From: Phycisphaerae bacterium
Lineage (GTDB): Bacteria > Planctomycetota > Phycisphaerae > UBA1845
Reading direction: 5' to 3'
DNA: 37,844 bases
Assembly (NCBI GenBank): GCA_029260025.1
Contig: JAJDDZ010000083.1
Coordinates: 1 to 37,844 of the forward strand
Each line of letters begins with the position of its first letter. Position 1 is the first letter of the stretch. Positions 25,747 through 34,555 of the stretch are shown one piece after another. The position numbers were made by a program, and so were the translations under genes. Below the pieces are notes generated by a model. That model did no database searches, had not been told where the DNA came from, and saw only the letters and a program-made list of their open reading frames with translations.

Positions 25747-27963
25747 CTAGAGTTGTGACATGAAGATGACCCCGCGGGGACACTCCGTGGCACAAACACC
25801 GCAACCTTTGCAGTAACCATAATCAAAGCTGTACCCGTCCGCGTCACGAAGAAGGACTCCCTCTGGGCAATACTCCAAACATCGATCGCAAGAGTTGCAG
25901 ACGCCGCAACTGAAGCATCGTTGGGCTTCGTCGACGGCTGGGTGTTCGGCGGGGTTGTCGCGATATCCGACGCGCACTTCCGTAAACGATCGTCGGCGAT
26001 CGTGTGCGTCGATCATTCCGCCGTCTCGGCGATCTTCATGCGAAAAAATATGCATGGTGATCTTATCCGGTGCTGCCACCGGTTCGCTCGGCTGAGGGAA
26101 AAGATCTTCCCCCGATAGCGTCCGGTGGATATGCAACGCTGCTTTTCGACCACTTCCAATGGCGGCGGTCACGGTTCCCTCGTTTGTCGCAAAGTCGCCG
26201 CCAGCAAACAGCGGCGCTCCACTAAGACCTAGAAGCGCCTGCCCGTCGGAAATCTCGGAGCCTTCCGGGAGAATTGAGACGTCCTGCGTCTGTCCAAGCG
26301 CTAAGATCACACAGTCGCAACCCATATTGAACTGGGCATCCTCGCTAGTGTCTGCGATGGGTCGGGGGCGCCCTGACTCATCTTCTTCGCCGAGTTTCAT
26401 TCGCTGGCAGATGAGCGTCGGTCGAGCGCCGTTATCGTCGAGTCGAATCGGCGATACAAGCTCGTGGATCTTGATACCCTCATCGATCGCCTCTTTGATT
26501 TCCTCACGAATGGCGGGCATCTGGTCGAGCGTGCGGCGGTAGACGATCTCCACGTGATGAGCGCCTACGCGAAGGGCTGACCGCGCAGCGTCGATCGCCG
26601 TGTTTCCCCCACCGATTACGATGACAGATTTTCCGTCAAGACGAACGCCACTTATTCGAACGCGATCGAGAAAATCGATACCCTGGAAAACAGACTTCGA
26701 GTCGCCACCTCCGAGATTGATCGTGCGAGAGTCGCGAAGTCCCGTTGCAGCAAACACAGCTGCGTACTTGTGCGTCAGTGCGAGCAGGTCGCCGCGCGAG
26801 AGAAAACAACCGGAATGGGCCTTTACCCCATGTTGCAAAATGAAGCTGATCTCGCGACCGAGAACGTCACGCGGTAAGCGGTATTCGGGTATGCCCGTCC
26901 GCAAAACGCCGCCGAGTTCTTTTTCGCCTTCAAATAGGTTCACGTGATAACCGAGTTTTGCGAGGTGATAAGAAGCGCTGAGTCCGGCCGGTCCCGATCC
27001 GATGACCGCGACGTTTTCCTCGCGCCACGGGGCAGTGGGCGTCGGAAGCGTTCCGTGGTCGGCCGCGTATCGTTCGATTTCGCGGATGTTAACGGATTCA
27101 TCGTATTCGCTACGGTTACAGGCATCCATGCAGGGCGCTGGGCAGACTCTCCCACAGATACCCGGGAGCGGAGAAGTTTCGAGCAGGATCCCAAGTGCCT
27201 GGTCGTAGTCTTCCTTTCCGACCGCTTCGACAAACCCGCGAACGTCATTGCCCGCAGGACAGCCATGGTTGCAGGGCGGCGTAAGACGTTGGCGCTCGGG
27301 CTTACGCGTTGCCCACGAACCTGTTCTGATCTTGGGCATTCCCCCGAGGTCTGGGTCGAGCAAGCCCGGGACCTCTCCATTGGTCGGCACGCGTTCGATG
27401 TGCTCGACTTTGCCCGAAAGGGTCGCGGTCTGTACACTGTCGAACGCCTCGCGTGCGCTTGTAGCGTTGGCGCCGCCGAATTGAAGATGCTCCATTCCGG
27501 CGAGCAGGTCGTCGATCGGAAGGTCGAACACCTTCGCGATCGCGCCAGACATCGTCGTATTCACAATCGGAACAGCCCGGGTGCCGAGCCCGCTTTTCAC
27601 CGCGATCGACGTAGCGTCAACGGTCGCAACACGCATGCCGGCGAAGTGCTCTTGATGCGACTCCGGAGGATCCGGGGAGTTGATAATGACCCACCCGTTC
27701 GTTTTCATCGCAGATGCAATACCCGGCACGATCAGGGTGCGATCGAGCACCACGATGTGATCTGGCTCTCGAACTTGATTGTGGTTTGTGATTTCATCAT
27801 CGTCCACGCGGACAAACGCTTGAAGCGGCGCGCCAGATCGTTCTGCGGCGTAGACGCCAAACGCCTGAACATACTTTCCGCGAAGGAAGTAGGTCGTGGC
27901 GATCAGTTTCGCGAGGGTTACACCGCCCTGGCCGCCGCGCCCGCAAATCGTGATTTCAATCAT
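25747..27963 (-). CDS. Fused gamma subunit / NAD(P)H flavoprotein (GltD-like) / 2[4Fe-4S] ferredoxin of 2-oxoacid oxidoreductase
   Basis: This 738-residue protein joins three units usually separate. Residues 1-185 are a gamma subunit (CGRGGQGGVTLAKLIA, FGVYAAERSGAPLQAFVR). Residues about 220-650 are a GltD-like flavoprotein with an N-terminal cysteine cluster (CNHGCPAGNDV, CGRVCPAPCMDAC). It has an FAD site VAVIGSGPAG (about 318) and a pyridine-nucleotide site VIVIGGGNTA (about 447). Residues about 665-738 carry two [4Fe-4S] motifs (CFSCGVCNSCDRC region about 682; CKGCGVCATECP about 717). Together with the next two genes this gives gamma, flavoprotein, delta, alpha and beta, the five parts of phenylglyoxylate:NAD oxidoreductase (PadEFGHI) of Azoarcus evansii. 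Its likely product is benzoyl-CoA plus NAD(P)H. Start 27963 was chosen (GGTGA upstream); 27978 is possible. A GltD-linked pyruvate oxidoreductase remains an alternative. Confidence 0.8.
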   Translation of the reverse strand: MIEITICGRGGQGGVTLAKLIATTYFLRGKYVQAFGVYAAERSGAPLQAFVRVDDDEITNHNQVREPDHIVVLDRTLIVPGIASAMKTNGWVIINSPDPPESHQEHFAGMRVATVDATSIAVKSGLGTRAVPIVNTTMSGAIAKVFDLPIDDLLAGMEHLQFGGANATSAREAFDSVQTATLSGKVEHIERVPTNGEVPGLLDPDLGGMPKIRTGSWATRKPERQRLTPPCNHGCPAGNDVRGFVEAVGKEDYDQALGILLETSPLPGICGRVCPAPCMDACNRSEYDESVNIREIERYAADHGTLPTPTAPWREENVAVIGSGPAGLSASYHLAKLGYHVNLFEGEKELGGVLRTGIPEYRLPRDVLGREISFILQHGVKAHSGCFLSRGDLLALTHKYAAVFAATGLRDSRTINLGGGDSKSVFQGIDFLDRVRISGVRLDGKSVIVIGGGNTAIDAARSALRVGAHHVEIVYRRTLDQMPAIREEIKEAIDEGIKIHELVSPIRLDDNGARPTLICQRMKLGEEDESGRPRPIADTSEDAQFNMGCDCVILALGQTQDVSILPEGSEISDGQALLGLSGAPLFAGGDFATNEGTVTAAIGSGRKAALHIHRTLSGEDLFPQPSEPVAAPDKITMHIFSHEDRRDGGMIDAHDRRRSFTEVRVGYRDNPAEHPAVDEAQRCFSCGVCNSCDRCLEYCPEGVLLRDADGYSFDYGYCKGCGVCATECPRGVIFMSQL

Positions 27964-28133
27964 CGCTTCACCGCCCATATACTTGGTCCGGAAAGCTGGT
28001 TTGCCCTGCGGACCGGGACATACTGATTCCTAGGAAGGTCGGTCGATACCTTGCAAGATGCGTTCCACACCCCATTTTCCCAAGGGTTTGTATTTCCATC
28101 CGCGTTCAGTTGGTTTCGTGCGTGGTCCGTCCA

Positions 28134-28757
28134 TCATGGACATAACTCTGCATAGTCGGACGGCGTATCAACGTCACGAAGAATCATCGGATCGCCGCAA
28201 TCGACCTGAACAACACGATTAGTGAACCGAGAAGCAAGTTCATTGAGTCCTTCCGCTAGCTCACAAAGTGATTCACGCATGTTCAACGGGAACACGATTG
28301 GATGTCCCCGTTTTCCTCCGCAAGTCGCGATGATAATCCGGGCAGGGTCGTCGCGAAAAACATCGACGCACTTCAAGCAAGCAGCCTCAGAAACCGTTGG
28401 CATATCGCCCGGAATAACTAGCACACCCGCGTCAGCGCGATCGGAGATCGCAAGAGAAGATTCGTCATCCAAATAATCAATCCCCGTCCGAATCGAGTCA
28501 AGCATCTGCGTGTTCACTTTGTCGTTGATCGCGATGAAAAGCCGGTCATCTTCGGGAAGGTCAAGCGCGTCAACCAGTTTGCTACGCGTCACGACAACGA
28601 CACCGGTAAGCATCGCGTCGAGCATCGTCCGTGCGACGCGCCCGGTCATTGTACATTCTCCGACCAAGAGCGTCTGCTTGGTGGTTCCCATTCGTCGGCT
28701 CATTCCCGCCGCTGGAACGATGCCGAAAATGGGCGGGTTTGTGTTTTTTTGCATCAT
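28134..28757 (-). CDS. MobA/MocA-like nucleotidyltransferase for molybdenum cofactor
   Basis: This 207-residue protein has the MobA-type nucleotide-binding start GIVPAAGMSRRMGTTKQ, the metal-binding region IPGDMPTV and the late GKRGHPIVFP block. MocA-type members add CMP to molybdopterin to make the dinucleotide cofactor of xanthine-oxidase-family enzymes. Its two start ATGs overlap the xdhC stop, so it is translationally coupled to xdhC. With the hydroxylase genes upstream, the likely job is making the cytosine dinucleotide form, although MobA-type GMP transfer cannot be excluded by eye. Confidence 0.75.
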   Translation of the reverse strand: MMQKNTNPPIFGIVPAAGMSRRMGTTKQTLLVGECTMTGRVARTMLDAMLTGVVVVTRSKLVDALDLPEDDRLFIAINDKVNTQMLDSIRTGIDYLDDESSLAISDRADAGVLVIPGDMPTVSEAACLKCVDVFRDDPARIIIATCGGKRGHPIVFPLNMRESLCELAEGLNELASRFTNRVVQVDCGDPMILRDVDTPSDYAELCP

Positions 28758-29701
28758 GGGGTTTGGATCTCTATCGGAAACGGGCCTTCGACGACGCGGT
28801 TATGCGATCGGCGGCGCACCTGCACGAGCTGCGCTACGATGCTTACCGCGATTTCATCCGTTGTCACCGCACCGATGTCGATTCCGATTGGAGCCTGTAC
28901 GCGAGCGATTGCGTCTTCGTTTGCCCCCTCGTGGCGTAGGTCGTCGTAGATGACGTTGATCTTGCGCCTGCTTCCTATCATTCCGATGTACCTGGCCGGT
29001 GAGCCTAGAACCGTACGCAGCGCTGCTTCGTCGTTGTTGTGCCCGCGCGTGACGATCACGACAAACGTATTTGAATCGATAGTCATGCCTGAGAGGGTGC
29101 GCGCGATTTCGCCAACGTGCGTGCGGATCGGCTGTGGAAATCTCTTGACATTGGCGTATTGGTCTCGATCGTCTATGACGTGAACCTCAAAGCCGACGAT
29201 TACGGCCATGTTTGCCAGAATGCGTCCAATGTGTCCCGCTCCGGCGATGAGGAGTCTTGGCGTTGGAGTTATGCGAACGCGGTACTCAACCGGCGATCCA
29301 TCCTGTTCTACACATAGTGGAATAATCGATTCAGACGTGTCGAGATTCTGTAGGGCGCGACGGAATATGTCGTCTCCGTCCTTCGCCGGGAGAGGACAAA
29401 GCGCGACTTCCATCGTGCCTCCACAGATCATACCGTCGTCGTGGCCGAAGTCGGAATCAAGCTGAAACTCACAAACGCGCCCGGTCCCGTTCCCAATTGC
29501 TTGATGGGCAAGCCGTCGAATCTCTGCTTCGACGCAACCGCCGCCGAGTGTTCCGATGAGGTTTGCGGCTTCATCAACGCAGACCATCGCGCCCGCGGGT
29601 TGGGGCGTTGAACCTCGAGTGGCGACGACGACGCACAATGTCACGGAGCGACCTTCGTCGTGCTCTGTGACAATGGTTTCGAGTATTCGTCGAGCGCTCA
29701 T
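28754..29701 (-). CDS. xdhC: XdhC/CoxI-family maturation factor
   Basis: This 315-residue protein has the N-terminal XdhC/CoxI domain (RGSTPQPAGAMV, IGTLGGGCVEAEIRRLA) and a C-terminal Rossmann-like domain (GAGHIGRILA, VHVIDDRDQYAN, GMIGSRRK). Family members bind the molybdenum cofactor, help sulfurate it and insert it into the hydroxylase. It sits 86 bases after the Fe-S/Mo fusion gene and is coupled to the mocA-like gene. The set is a standard maturation pair. Confidence 0.85.
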   Translation of the reverse strand: MSARRILETIVTEHDEGRSVTLCVVVATRGSTPQPAGAMVCVDEAANLIGTLGGGCVEAEIRRLAHQAIGNGTGRVCEFQLDSDFGHDDGMICGGTMEVALCPLPAKDGDDIFRRALQNLDTSESIIPLCVEQDGSPVEYRVRITPTPRLLIAGAGHIGRILANMAVIVGFEVHVIDDRDQYANVKRFPQPIRTHVGEIARTLSGMTIDSNTFVVIVTRGHNNDEAALRTVLGSPARYIGMIGSRRKINVIYDDLRHEGANEDAIARVQAPIGIDIGAVTTDEIAVSIVAQLVQVRRRSHNRVVEGPFPIEIQTP

Positions 29702-29787
29702 CGTTTCGTTTCTTAGACCTCCGGCAAGTCGTTTCGCCTTAGTCGACGATTACATGTGACGCGGGCTCGCGCGAAAACCGTTCCGGA

Positions 29788-32700
29788 CTACGCTTTCGCG
29801 TCTGCGAGCGTCGCCTCAGCTGACATTCGTTTCTCGCTCAACGCCCGTAGTATTTTTTCCGGAGTGATGGGCAAGTCTTTGATCCATACACCAGTCGCAT
29901 TCGCGATGGCGTGTGCGACCGCACCGAGCACCGGAAGCGTACTGCCTTCGCCAATTTCCTTTGCACCGAAAGGCCCGCGCGGTTCGTAGGAGTCAACCAG
30001 TCCGCTGAAAATCTCAGGTGCATCCTTGATTGTCATGATGAGATAGCCATGCATGTTCGGGTTGAGAATGCGACCTCGATCGTCGAACTGAACATCTTCA
30101 AGAATCGTTTCGCTTGCCCCCATCACAACCGCCCCCTCGACTTGACCGTGGACAGCCATCGGGTTGATGGGGGTACCGCAGTCGTGGTAGTCGGTGAACT
30201 TGTCGATCTTGACCTTGCCTGTTTCTAGGTCGACGGACACCTCGCATACTGCGCTACCGAAAGAATAAGCTGGGCTGGTTCCGACTGTAGATCCTTTGTG
30301 ATCCCCGCCGAGTCCGTCGGGCGGCTTATATGCGCCCGTTCCTACCAACGGTCCGTTGTCATTGAAATACTTTCGGGCGACTTCTTCCCACTCGATTGAT
30401 CGACTCTCGTCACGGCGAACAAACATGCGACCATCGTGCGCCTCGATGACACTGGATTCGCAGTCTAGAATCCGCGCCGCGTAGGGGAGGAGCTTCTCAA
30501 CGACGGCTACGCCGGCGCGAGAGACGGCATGTCCGGCCATCAGCGTGACACGAGAGGAATAGGCCCCGAGATCCAATGGAGAGATTTCGCTGTCTTCGCT
30601 ACGAATTCGCATGCGTGATGCAGGAATTCCCAGAGATTCGGCGCACATTTGCGTTAGCACCGTGTCGCTACCTTGACCAATCTCAGCCGCCGCGATCATC
30701 AATAACGCCGCGGTCCCATCTTCGCTGATTTTTACGACCGCGTTGGCATGAGGGAAGGTTGATTTCTTCTGAAACGGTTCGCGCCCTTTTTCATGAGAGA
30801 GCTGAACCTGCCCACGATAGATGCAGTAACCCGCTCCCGAAACAAATCCGCCGCATCCGATTCCGATCCCGCTTCCTTTGGCGAGTTTTCCGTACTTGCT
30901 AGTCCAATCCACCTTTTCGCTGACTGCTTCCAGCGTTCGCAGAAACTCGCAGCTACCCACATCCATCTCGTTGACCGTCAGCGTGTTGGGCATCATGGCG
31001 TTACGACGACGAATCTCGATAGGATCGATGCCCAAGTCATCTGCGACCATCGTCAGCAGACATTCGAAGGCAAAGCGTGGTTGGGGCACGCCGTGTCCGC
31101 GCATTGCGCCGGCAGCTGGCTTGTTGGTCATCATGCGATACCCGTCGTACGCGTAGTTTGGAATTCGGTAGAGGGTCGGAAGAACGCTCCCCGCGTAGTA
31201 GGCGGTCGCAACGCCGAAAGAAGAGTAAGCGCCGCCATCTAGATAAATCTCGCTCGCGAACGACTTGATGACGCCATGGCGGTCGACACCGATCTTGAAC
31301 TTCATGTGCTGCTTGTGTCTGCCGCGACCGTGGTGAAACATGTCTTCGCGGGAGTAGACCATCTTCACCGGGCGTCCCAGCTTTTTGCTGAATATCGCGG
31401 CACAAAGATCAAGTGGTGTAGTCTCCGCCTTGCCGCCAAACCCGCCGCCCACGGTTGGGCGAATCACACGAATCTTCCCGAGCGGAATGTGAAGCACATG
31501 GGCCATCATGTACTGAACGTAATGAGGCACCTGCGTGGACGTGTAAAGCACAAGTGTCCCATCATGATCCCAGGTCGCAATTGCCGCATGCGGTTCTAGT
31601 GGAGCTTGATAGATATGGTTTCCGGTGAAAGTTTCCTCGCGGACCAAGTGCGACTCGGCAAACCCGCCTTCGACATCTCCGAAGTTTTGCTCAACATGGG
31701 TGTTGATGTTTCGATCATATCGCTCATGGAGAATGGGGGCTCCTTCGCTCGCGGCTTCGTACGGATCAAAGACTGTGGGAAGTTCTTCATACTCTACGTC
31801 GATCAACTCGAGCGCCGCCTCAGCCGTTCGCTCGTCAATGGCTGCGACCGCTGCGACTTCGTCTCCGACGTGCCTCACTTTGTCACGCGCGAGAACATAC
31901 TCGTCGTAACGTGCGGGCGAAACTCCGTACAGCGTATCGGGTACATCTTTCCCTGTGATGACCGCCAACACGCCGGGCATCGCCTCCGCCTTTGAAGTAT
32001 CTATACTCTTTACAATTCCGTGTGCGATTGGCGACCCGAGGATCTTTCCGAAGACCATGTTTGGTAGCGCGATGTCGTTTGTGTAGATCGCCCGTCCTGT
32101 TGCTTTGTCAGCCGCGTCCACACGTGGGAGAGAGACGCCGACGCTGGTGCAGTCTCCGGCTGAGCTTGGCCGGTAGTCTGACTCGCTGCGGTCGCGATTT
32201 GGCAGCGGATGCGATGGTTTGGTGCATGTGCCGTCGTCCTGATAGTTCTTGCAGCGCGAGACAGATCGCATAATCCCAGAGTATCCAGTGCATCTACAAA
32301 GATTCCCTGCTAGCGCGTCCTTGACTTCGTCGTCCGTTGGGTTTTGGTTGCGCTCAAGCAATGCCGTTGTCGATAGGATCATCCCCGGTGTACAGAAACC
32401 ACATTGGATCCCGCCTTCGCTTACGAAGGCCTTTTGAATCGTGCTCAGCTCGCCGCCTTGCGCGATGCCCTCGATCGTTGTGATCGTCGCTTCGGCGGCA
32501 TCAACGGCAAGAACGAGGCAACTGTTGATGGGTTGACCATTCATCATGACCGTACAAACGCCGCAATCGCCAACGTTGCACCCCTTCTTCGTGCCCGTAA
32601 GGCGTAGCTTGTCGCGAAGCACCTCGACCAGTGTTTCGTAGGGTTCGACAACGGCGGTGTGGCGTTCGTTGTTGACGTAAAGCGTTACGATGGTGCTCAT
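29788..32700 (-). CDS. Xanthine-oxidase-family molybdenum hydroxylase, fused [2Fe-2S] and molybdopterin subunits
   Basis: This 970-residue protein joins the small and large subunits. Residues 1-150 bind two [2Fe-2S] clusters: plant-type C41, C46, C49, C61, and C100, C103, C135, C137. A short linker leads to the molybdopterin domain (about 200-960) with GGGFGGKAE, MRGHGVPQPRFAFE, EIGQGSDTV and PFGAKEIGEG, which holds the likely catalytic glutamate. It overlaps the FAD-subunit gene by 4 bases (ATGA). The enzyme could add or remove a hydroxyl on an aromatic or heteroaromatic compound. 4-hydroxybenzoyl-CoA reductase fits the neighbourhood, but that name is not proven: the FAD partner lacks the extra [4Fe-4S] cluster loop of the Thauera enzyme. 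Confidence 0.85.
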   Translation of the reverse strand: MSTIVTLYVNNERHTAVVEPYETLVEVLRDKLRLTGTKKGCNVGDCGVCTVMMNGQPINSCLVLAVDAAEATITTIEGIAQGGELSTIQKAFVSEGGIQCGFCTPGMILSTTALLERNQNPTDDEVKDALAGNLCRCTGYSGIMRSVSRCKNYQDDGTCTKPSHPLPNRDRSESDYRPSSAGDCTSVGVSLPRVDAADKATGRAIYTNDIALPNMVFGKILGSPIAHGIVKSIDTSKAEAMPGVLAVITGKDVPDTLYGVSPARYDEYVLARDKVRHVGDEVAAVAAIDERTAEAALELIDVEYEELPTVFDPYEAASEGAPILHERYDRNINTHVEQNFGDVEGGFAESHLVREETFTGNHIYQAPLEPHAAIATWDHDGTLVLYTSTQVPHYVQYMMAHVLHIPLGKIRVIRPTVGGGFGGKAETTPLDLCAAIFSKKLGRPVKMVYSREDMFHHGRGRHKQHMKFKIGVDRHGVIKSFASEIYLDGGAYSSFGVATAYYAGSVLPTLYRIPNYAYDGYRMMTNKPAAGAMRGHGVPQPRFAFECLLTMVADDLGIDPIEIRRRNAMMPNTLTVNEMDVGSCEFLRTLEAVSEKVDWTSKYGKLAKGSGIGIGCGGFVSGAGYCIYRGQVQLSHEKGREPFQKKSTFPHANAVVKISEDGTAALLMIAAAEIGQGSDTVLTQMCAESLGIPASRMRIRSEDSEISPLDLGAYSSRVTLMAGHAVSRAGVAVVEKLLPYAARILDCESSVIEAHDGRMFVRRDESRSIEWEEVARKYFNDNGPLVGTGAYKPPDGLGGDHKGSTVGTSPAYSFGSAVCEVSVDLETGKVKIDKFTDYHDCGTPINPMAVHGQVEGAVVMGASETILEDVQFDDRGRILNPNMHGYLIMTIKDAPEIFSGLVDSYEPRGPFGAKEIGEGSTLPVLGAVAHAIANATGVWIKDLPITPEKILRALSEKRMSAEATLADAKA

Positions 32701-33578
32701 AAAACCTCCCCGACAGCTCGTCGCACAGCCGTATCGAGTGCCCGACGAACAAGAACCGCGACGAGATCTTTTCGAAATGACGCGGTCCCTCGAATGTCGG
32801 AAATTGGTTGAGACTCGCTTTGAGCGGTGTTACCCGCCTCGGTGAACAGGGCCTCCGATGGTGGCTGACCCTTCAGTAGTGACGACGCCTTGCTCGCGAT
32901 TTTCGGAGTCGGCGATACCGCACCGAGAACGATGGTCCCGCTTTGAATCCTTCCGTCGTTTGCTATTTGAAGTCCGACGGCTGCGGATGCGACGGCGATC
33001 GCGTTCCCCTCGCGCAAACCAAATCGCTCGTACGCCGCCCCAAAACCTGGCGGTGGTGCGGGTATGGTGACCGCGGTAAGGATTTCATTTTGATCTAGCG
33101 CCGTCTTGCGCACGCTGAGGAGGAACTCGTCGACAGGAAGCTCGCGGTTTCCCTTTCGTGACGAGAGACACACGCGTGCATTCATCGCAATGAAAACTGG
33201 TGGAAGGTCCGCACACGGAACCGCGCTGGCGAGGTTTCCTCCTACCGTAGCAATATTTCGAATTTGACGGACCGCCATGCGTTTTGTCGCATCGTGGATC
33301 GGTTCAAACACGCCGTCTAGGTGCGCCGATTCGTCAAGCTCGGTGATCGTCGATAGAGCGCCGATACGGAGGATGTCATCCGAACGAGAAATGCCTTTTA
33401 GCTCACAAATGCGGGAGATTGAAACGATGTGGTCCGTCGTGAGGCGCTTCGCCTTGAGATCGACCAGCAAATCCGTTCCGCCGGCGAGTACCTGCACCGA
33501 GGCTCCGCAACGACTCAGAAGATCGAACGCTTCAGGGAGCGTTCTCGCCTGATGAAATTCGACCGCGGGCATATACAT
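32697..33578 (-). CDS. FAD-binding medium subunit of molybdenum hydroxylase
   Basis: This 293-residue CoxM/HcrB-type subunit passes electrons between the [2Fe-2S] clusters and the acceptor. It has VLAGGTDLLVDLKAK (FAD site), RQIRNIATVGGNLASAVPCAD (flavin-ring site) and a C-terminal CO-dehydrogenase-flavoprotein domain. There is no cysteine cluster, so no extra [4Fe-4S] centre as in Thauera HcrB. The start at 33578 has GGAG 8 bases upstream; an in-frame start at 33605 was rejected. It begins 66 bases after tetR, so it is probably cotranscribed with it. A short palindrome (33594-33603) lies just before the ribosome-binding site. Confidence 0.8.
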   Translation of the reverse strand: MYMPAVEFHQARTLPEAFDLLSRCGASVQVLAGGTDLLVDLKAKRLTTDHIVSISRICELKGISRSDDILRIGALSTITELDESAHLDGVFEPIHDATKRMAVRQIRNIATVGGNLASAVPCADLPPVFIAMNARVCLSSRKGNRELPVDEFLLSVRKTALDQNEILTAVTIPAPPPGFGAAYERFGLREGNAIAVASAAVGLQIANDGRIQSGTIVLGAVSPTPKIASKASSLLKGQPPSEALFTEAGNTAQSESQPISDIRGTASFRKDLVAVLVRRALDTAVRRAVGEVL

Positions 33579-33644
33579 GTCTGATTCTCCAAAGCTTCGA
33601 AGCACCCGGATCCTCGCGACGATCTGCCCATAGGCAGCCGCGAA

Positions 33645-34316
33645 CTAGGTAGCTCCGTTTTGTTTCTCCGCTGAACCAACCAGCCCGACGAGGTATTGGT
33701 CGGCGATCTGCCTCGCCACCGTGCTAACGGCAGGACCCCGCTTCGGGTCGTACCAGCGATACAGCCAGTTCAAAGTTCCAAAAATCGCCATGGTTGCAAC
33801 GTGGCGGTCCATCGTCTCGTTCGCCCCGTGCTGGATCAAGACACGATCGACGATGCCTCGACAAAGCTCGTAATACTCATGGCGAATCTTGCGAGTATCC
33901 TCGTACGCAGGCCCCGAAAGCGAATCCAACTCGTGCGAACAAACCTTCAATGCACTCATGTTGGCTGCGAAGTAGCCCAAGTGGGCGCGGACCATGACGC
34001 GGATCTGTTCCTCCGCCCCTTCTACGCCACTCAGCTTCTCGCGAAGGTTGTTCAACAACGAACCGAAAGCGCGAAACTGAATCAGAAAGAGGATCTTCTC
34101 TTTCCCATCAAAATAGTGGTACACGCCCGCCAAACTGACGCCCGCAGCCTTGGCGACCTCCCGCATGGAGGCCTTTTCGTACCCAAGACGCGCAAACGTG
34201 TCGGTGGCTGCCACTAGAATGCGGTCCAGCCGCTCGTCGTAAGTTCCTCTTCCTTCGAGGGTTACGTCATCGGTGGCGCCAGAACCGATCAATCGTTCGA
34301 GTTTTACCTTTTCCAT
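33645..34316 (-). CDS. TetR-family transcriptional regulator
   Basis: This 223-residue protein has an N-terminal helix-turn-helix (about 28-72: TFARLGYEKASMREVAKAAG, then SLAGVYHYF) and a helical ligand domain with features seen in acyl-CoA-responsive TetR proteins. It is divergent from oah and first in the leftward series, so it likely controls both. Ligand unknown; an aromatic acyl-CoA is a reasonable guess. A divergent promoter and operator-like repeats lie in the 239-base gap before oah. Confidence 0.85.
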   Translation of the reverse strand: MEKVKLERLIGSGATDDVTLEGRGTYDERLDRILVAATDTFARLGYEKASMREVAKAAGVSLAGVYHYFDGKEKILFLIQFRAFGSLLNNLREKLSGVEGAEEQIRVMVRAHLGYFAANMSALKVCSHELDSLSGPAYEDTRKIRHEYYELCRGIVDRVLIQHGANETMDRHVATMAIFGTLNWLYRWYDPKRGPAVSTVARQIADQYLVGLVGSAEKQNGAT

Positions 34317-34350
34317 ATCAGAATTTATCTCCCTCTCCGTAACAGTCGAA

Positions 34351-34364
34351 CGATATTAGTATCG
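34351..34364. promoter_or_regulatory. Inverted repeat overlapping the tetR -10 element
   Basis: The arms CGATA and TATCG (34351-34355, 34360-34364) flank 4 bases and overlap the predicted -10 of the tetR promoter. TCGAACG, a half-site also present in the 18-bp palindrome, lies at 34346-34352. It could be a second TetR binding site used for autoregulation. Confidence 0.4.
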
Positions 34365-34386
34365 CCATGCGGGCCATACCTGTCAA
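34358..34386 (-). promoter_or_regulatory. Predicted sigma-70-type promoter of tetR (leftward)
   Basis: On the minus strand there is a consensus -35 TTGACA (34386-34381), a 17-bp spacer, then GATACT (34363-34358; four of six match TATAAT). It lies 42 bases before the tetR start codon. Confidence 0.55.
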
Positions 34387-34407
34387 GCAAGAACTACGAA
34401 AGAATGG

Positions 34408-34435
34408 TTGACAGATGCCCACGAAAGTCAATAAT
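34408..34435 (+). promoter_or_regulatory. Predicted sigma-70-type promoter of the oah operon (rightward)
   Basis: A consensus -35 TTGACA (34408-34413), a 16-bp spacer and AATAAT (34430-34435, five of six). Transcription would begin near 34442 and give a leader of about 115 bases that contains the palindrome at 34502-34519. Confidence 0.55.
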
Positions 34436-34501
34436 GGCGAAGGCGTGAGGCGGACTCAAGCTTTTTGTTGGCCTGGCCGGCATTTTCTGTCGACACATAG
34501 T

Positions 34502-34519
34502 CGATCGAACGTTCGATCG
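34502..34519. promoter_or_regulatory. Perfect 18-bp palindrome, candidate TetR operator
   Basis: CGATCGAACGTTCGATCG reads identically on both strands. It ends 22 bases before the ribosome-binding site of oah and is downstream of the predicted rightward promoter. Its length and symmetry fit operators of TetR-family proteins. Binding by the adjacent TetR is inferred from position. Confidence 0.6.
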
Positions 34520-34555
34520 GCAAATGAAAGAAATCTGAGCGAAGGAGGCCTAGGG

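Noticed and set aside
29788-33578. Naming the molybdenum enzyme 4-hydroxybenzoyl-CoA reductase outright
   Set aside because: The neighbourhood fits, but the FAD subunit lacks the [4Fe-4S] cysteine loop and the active site cannot be assigned by eye.
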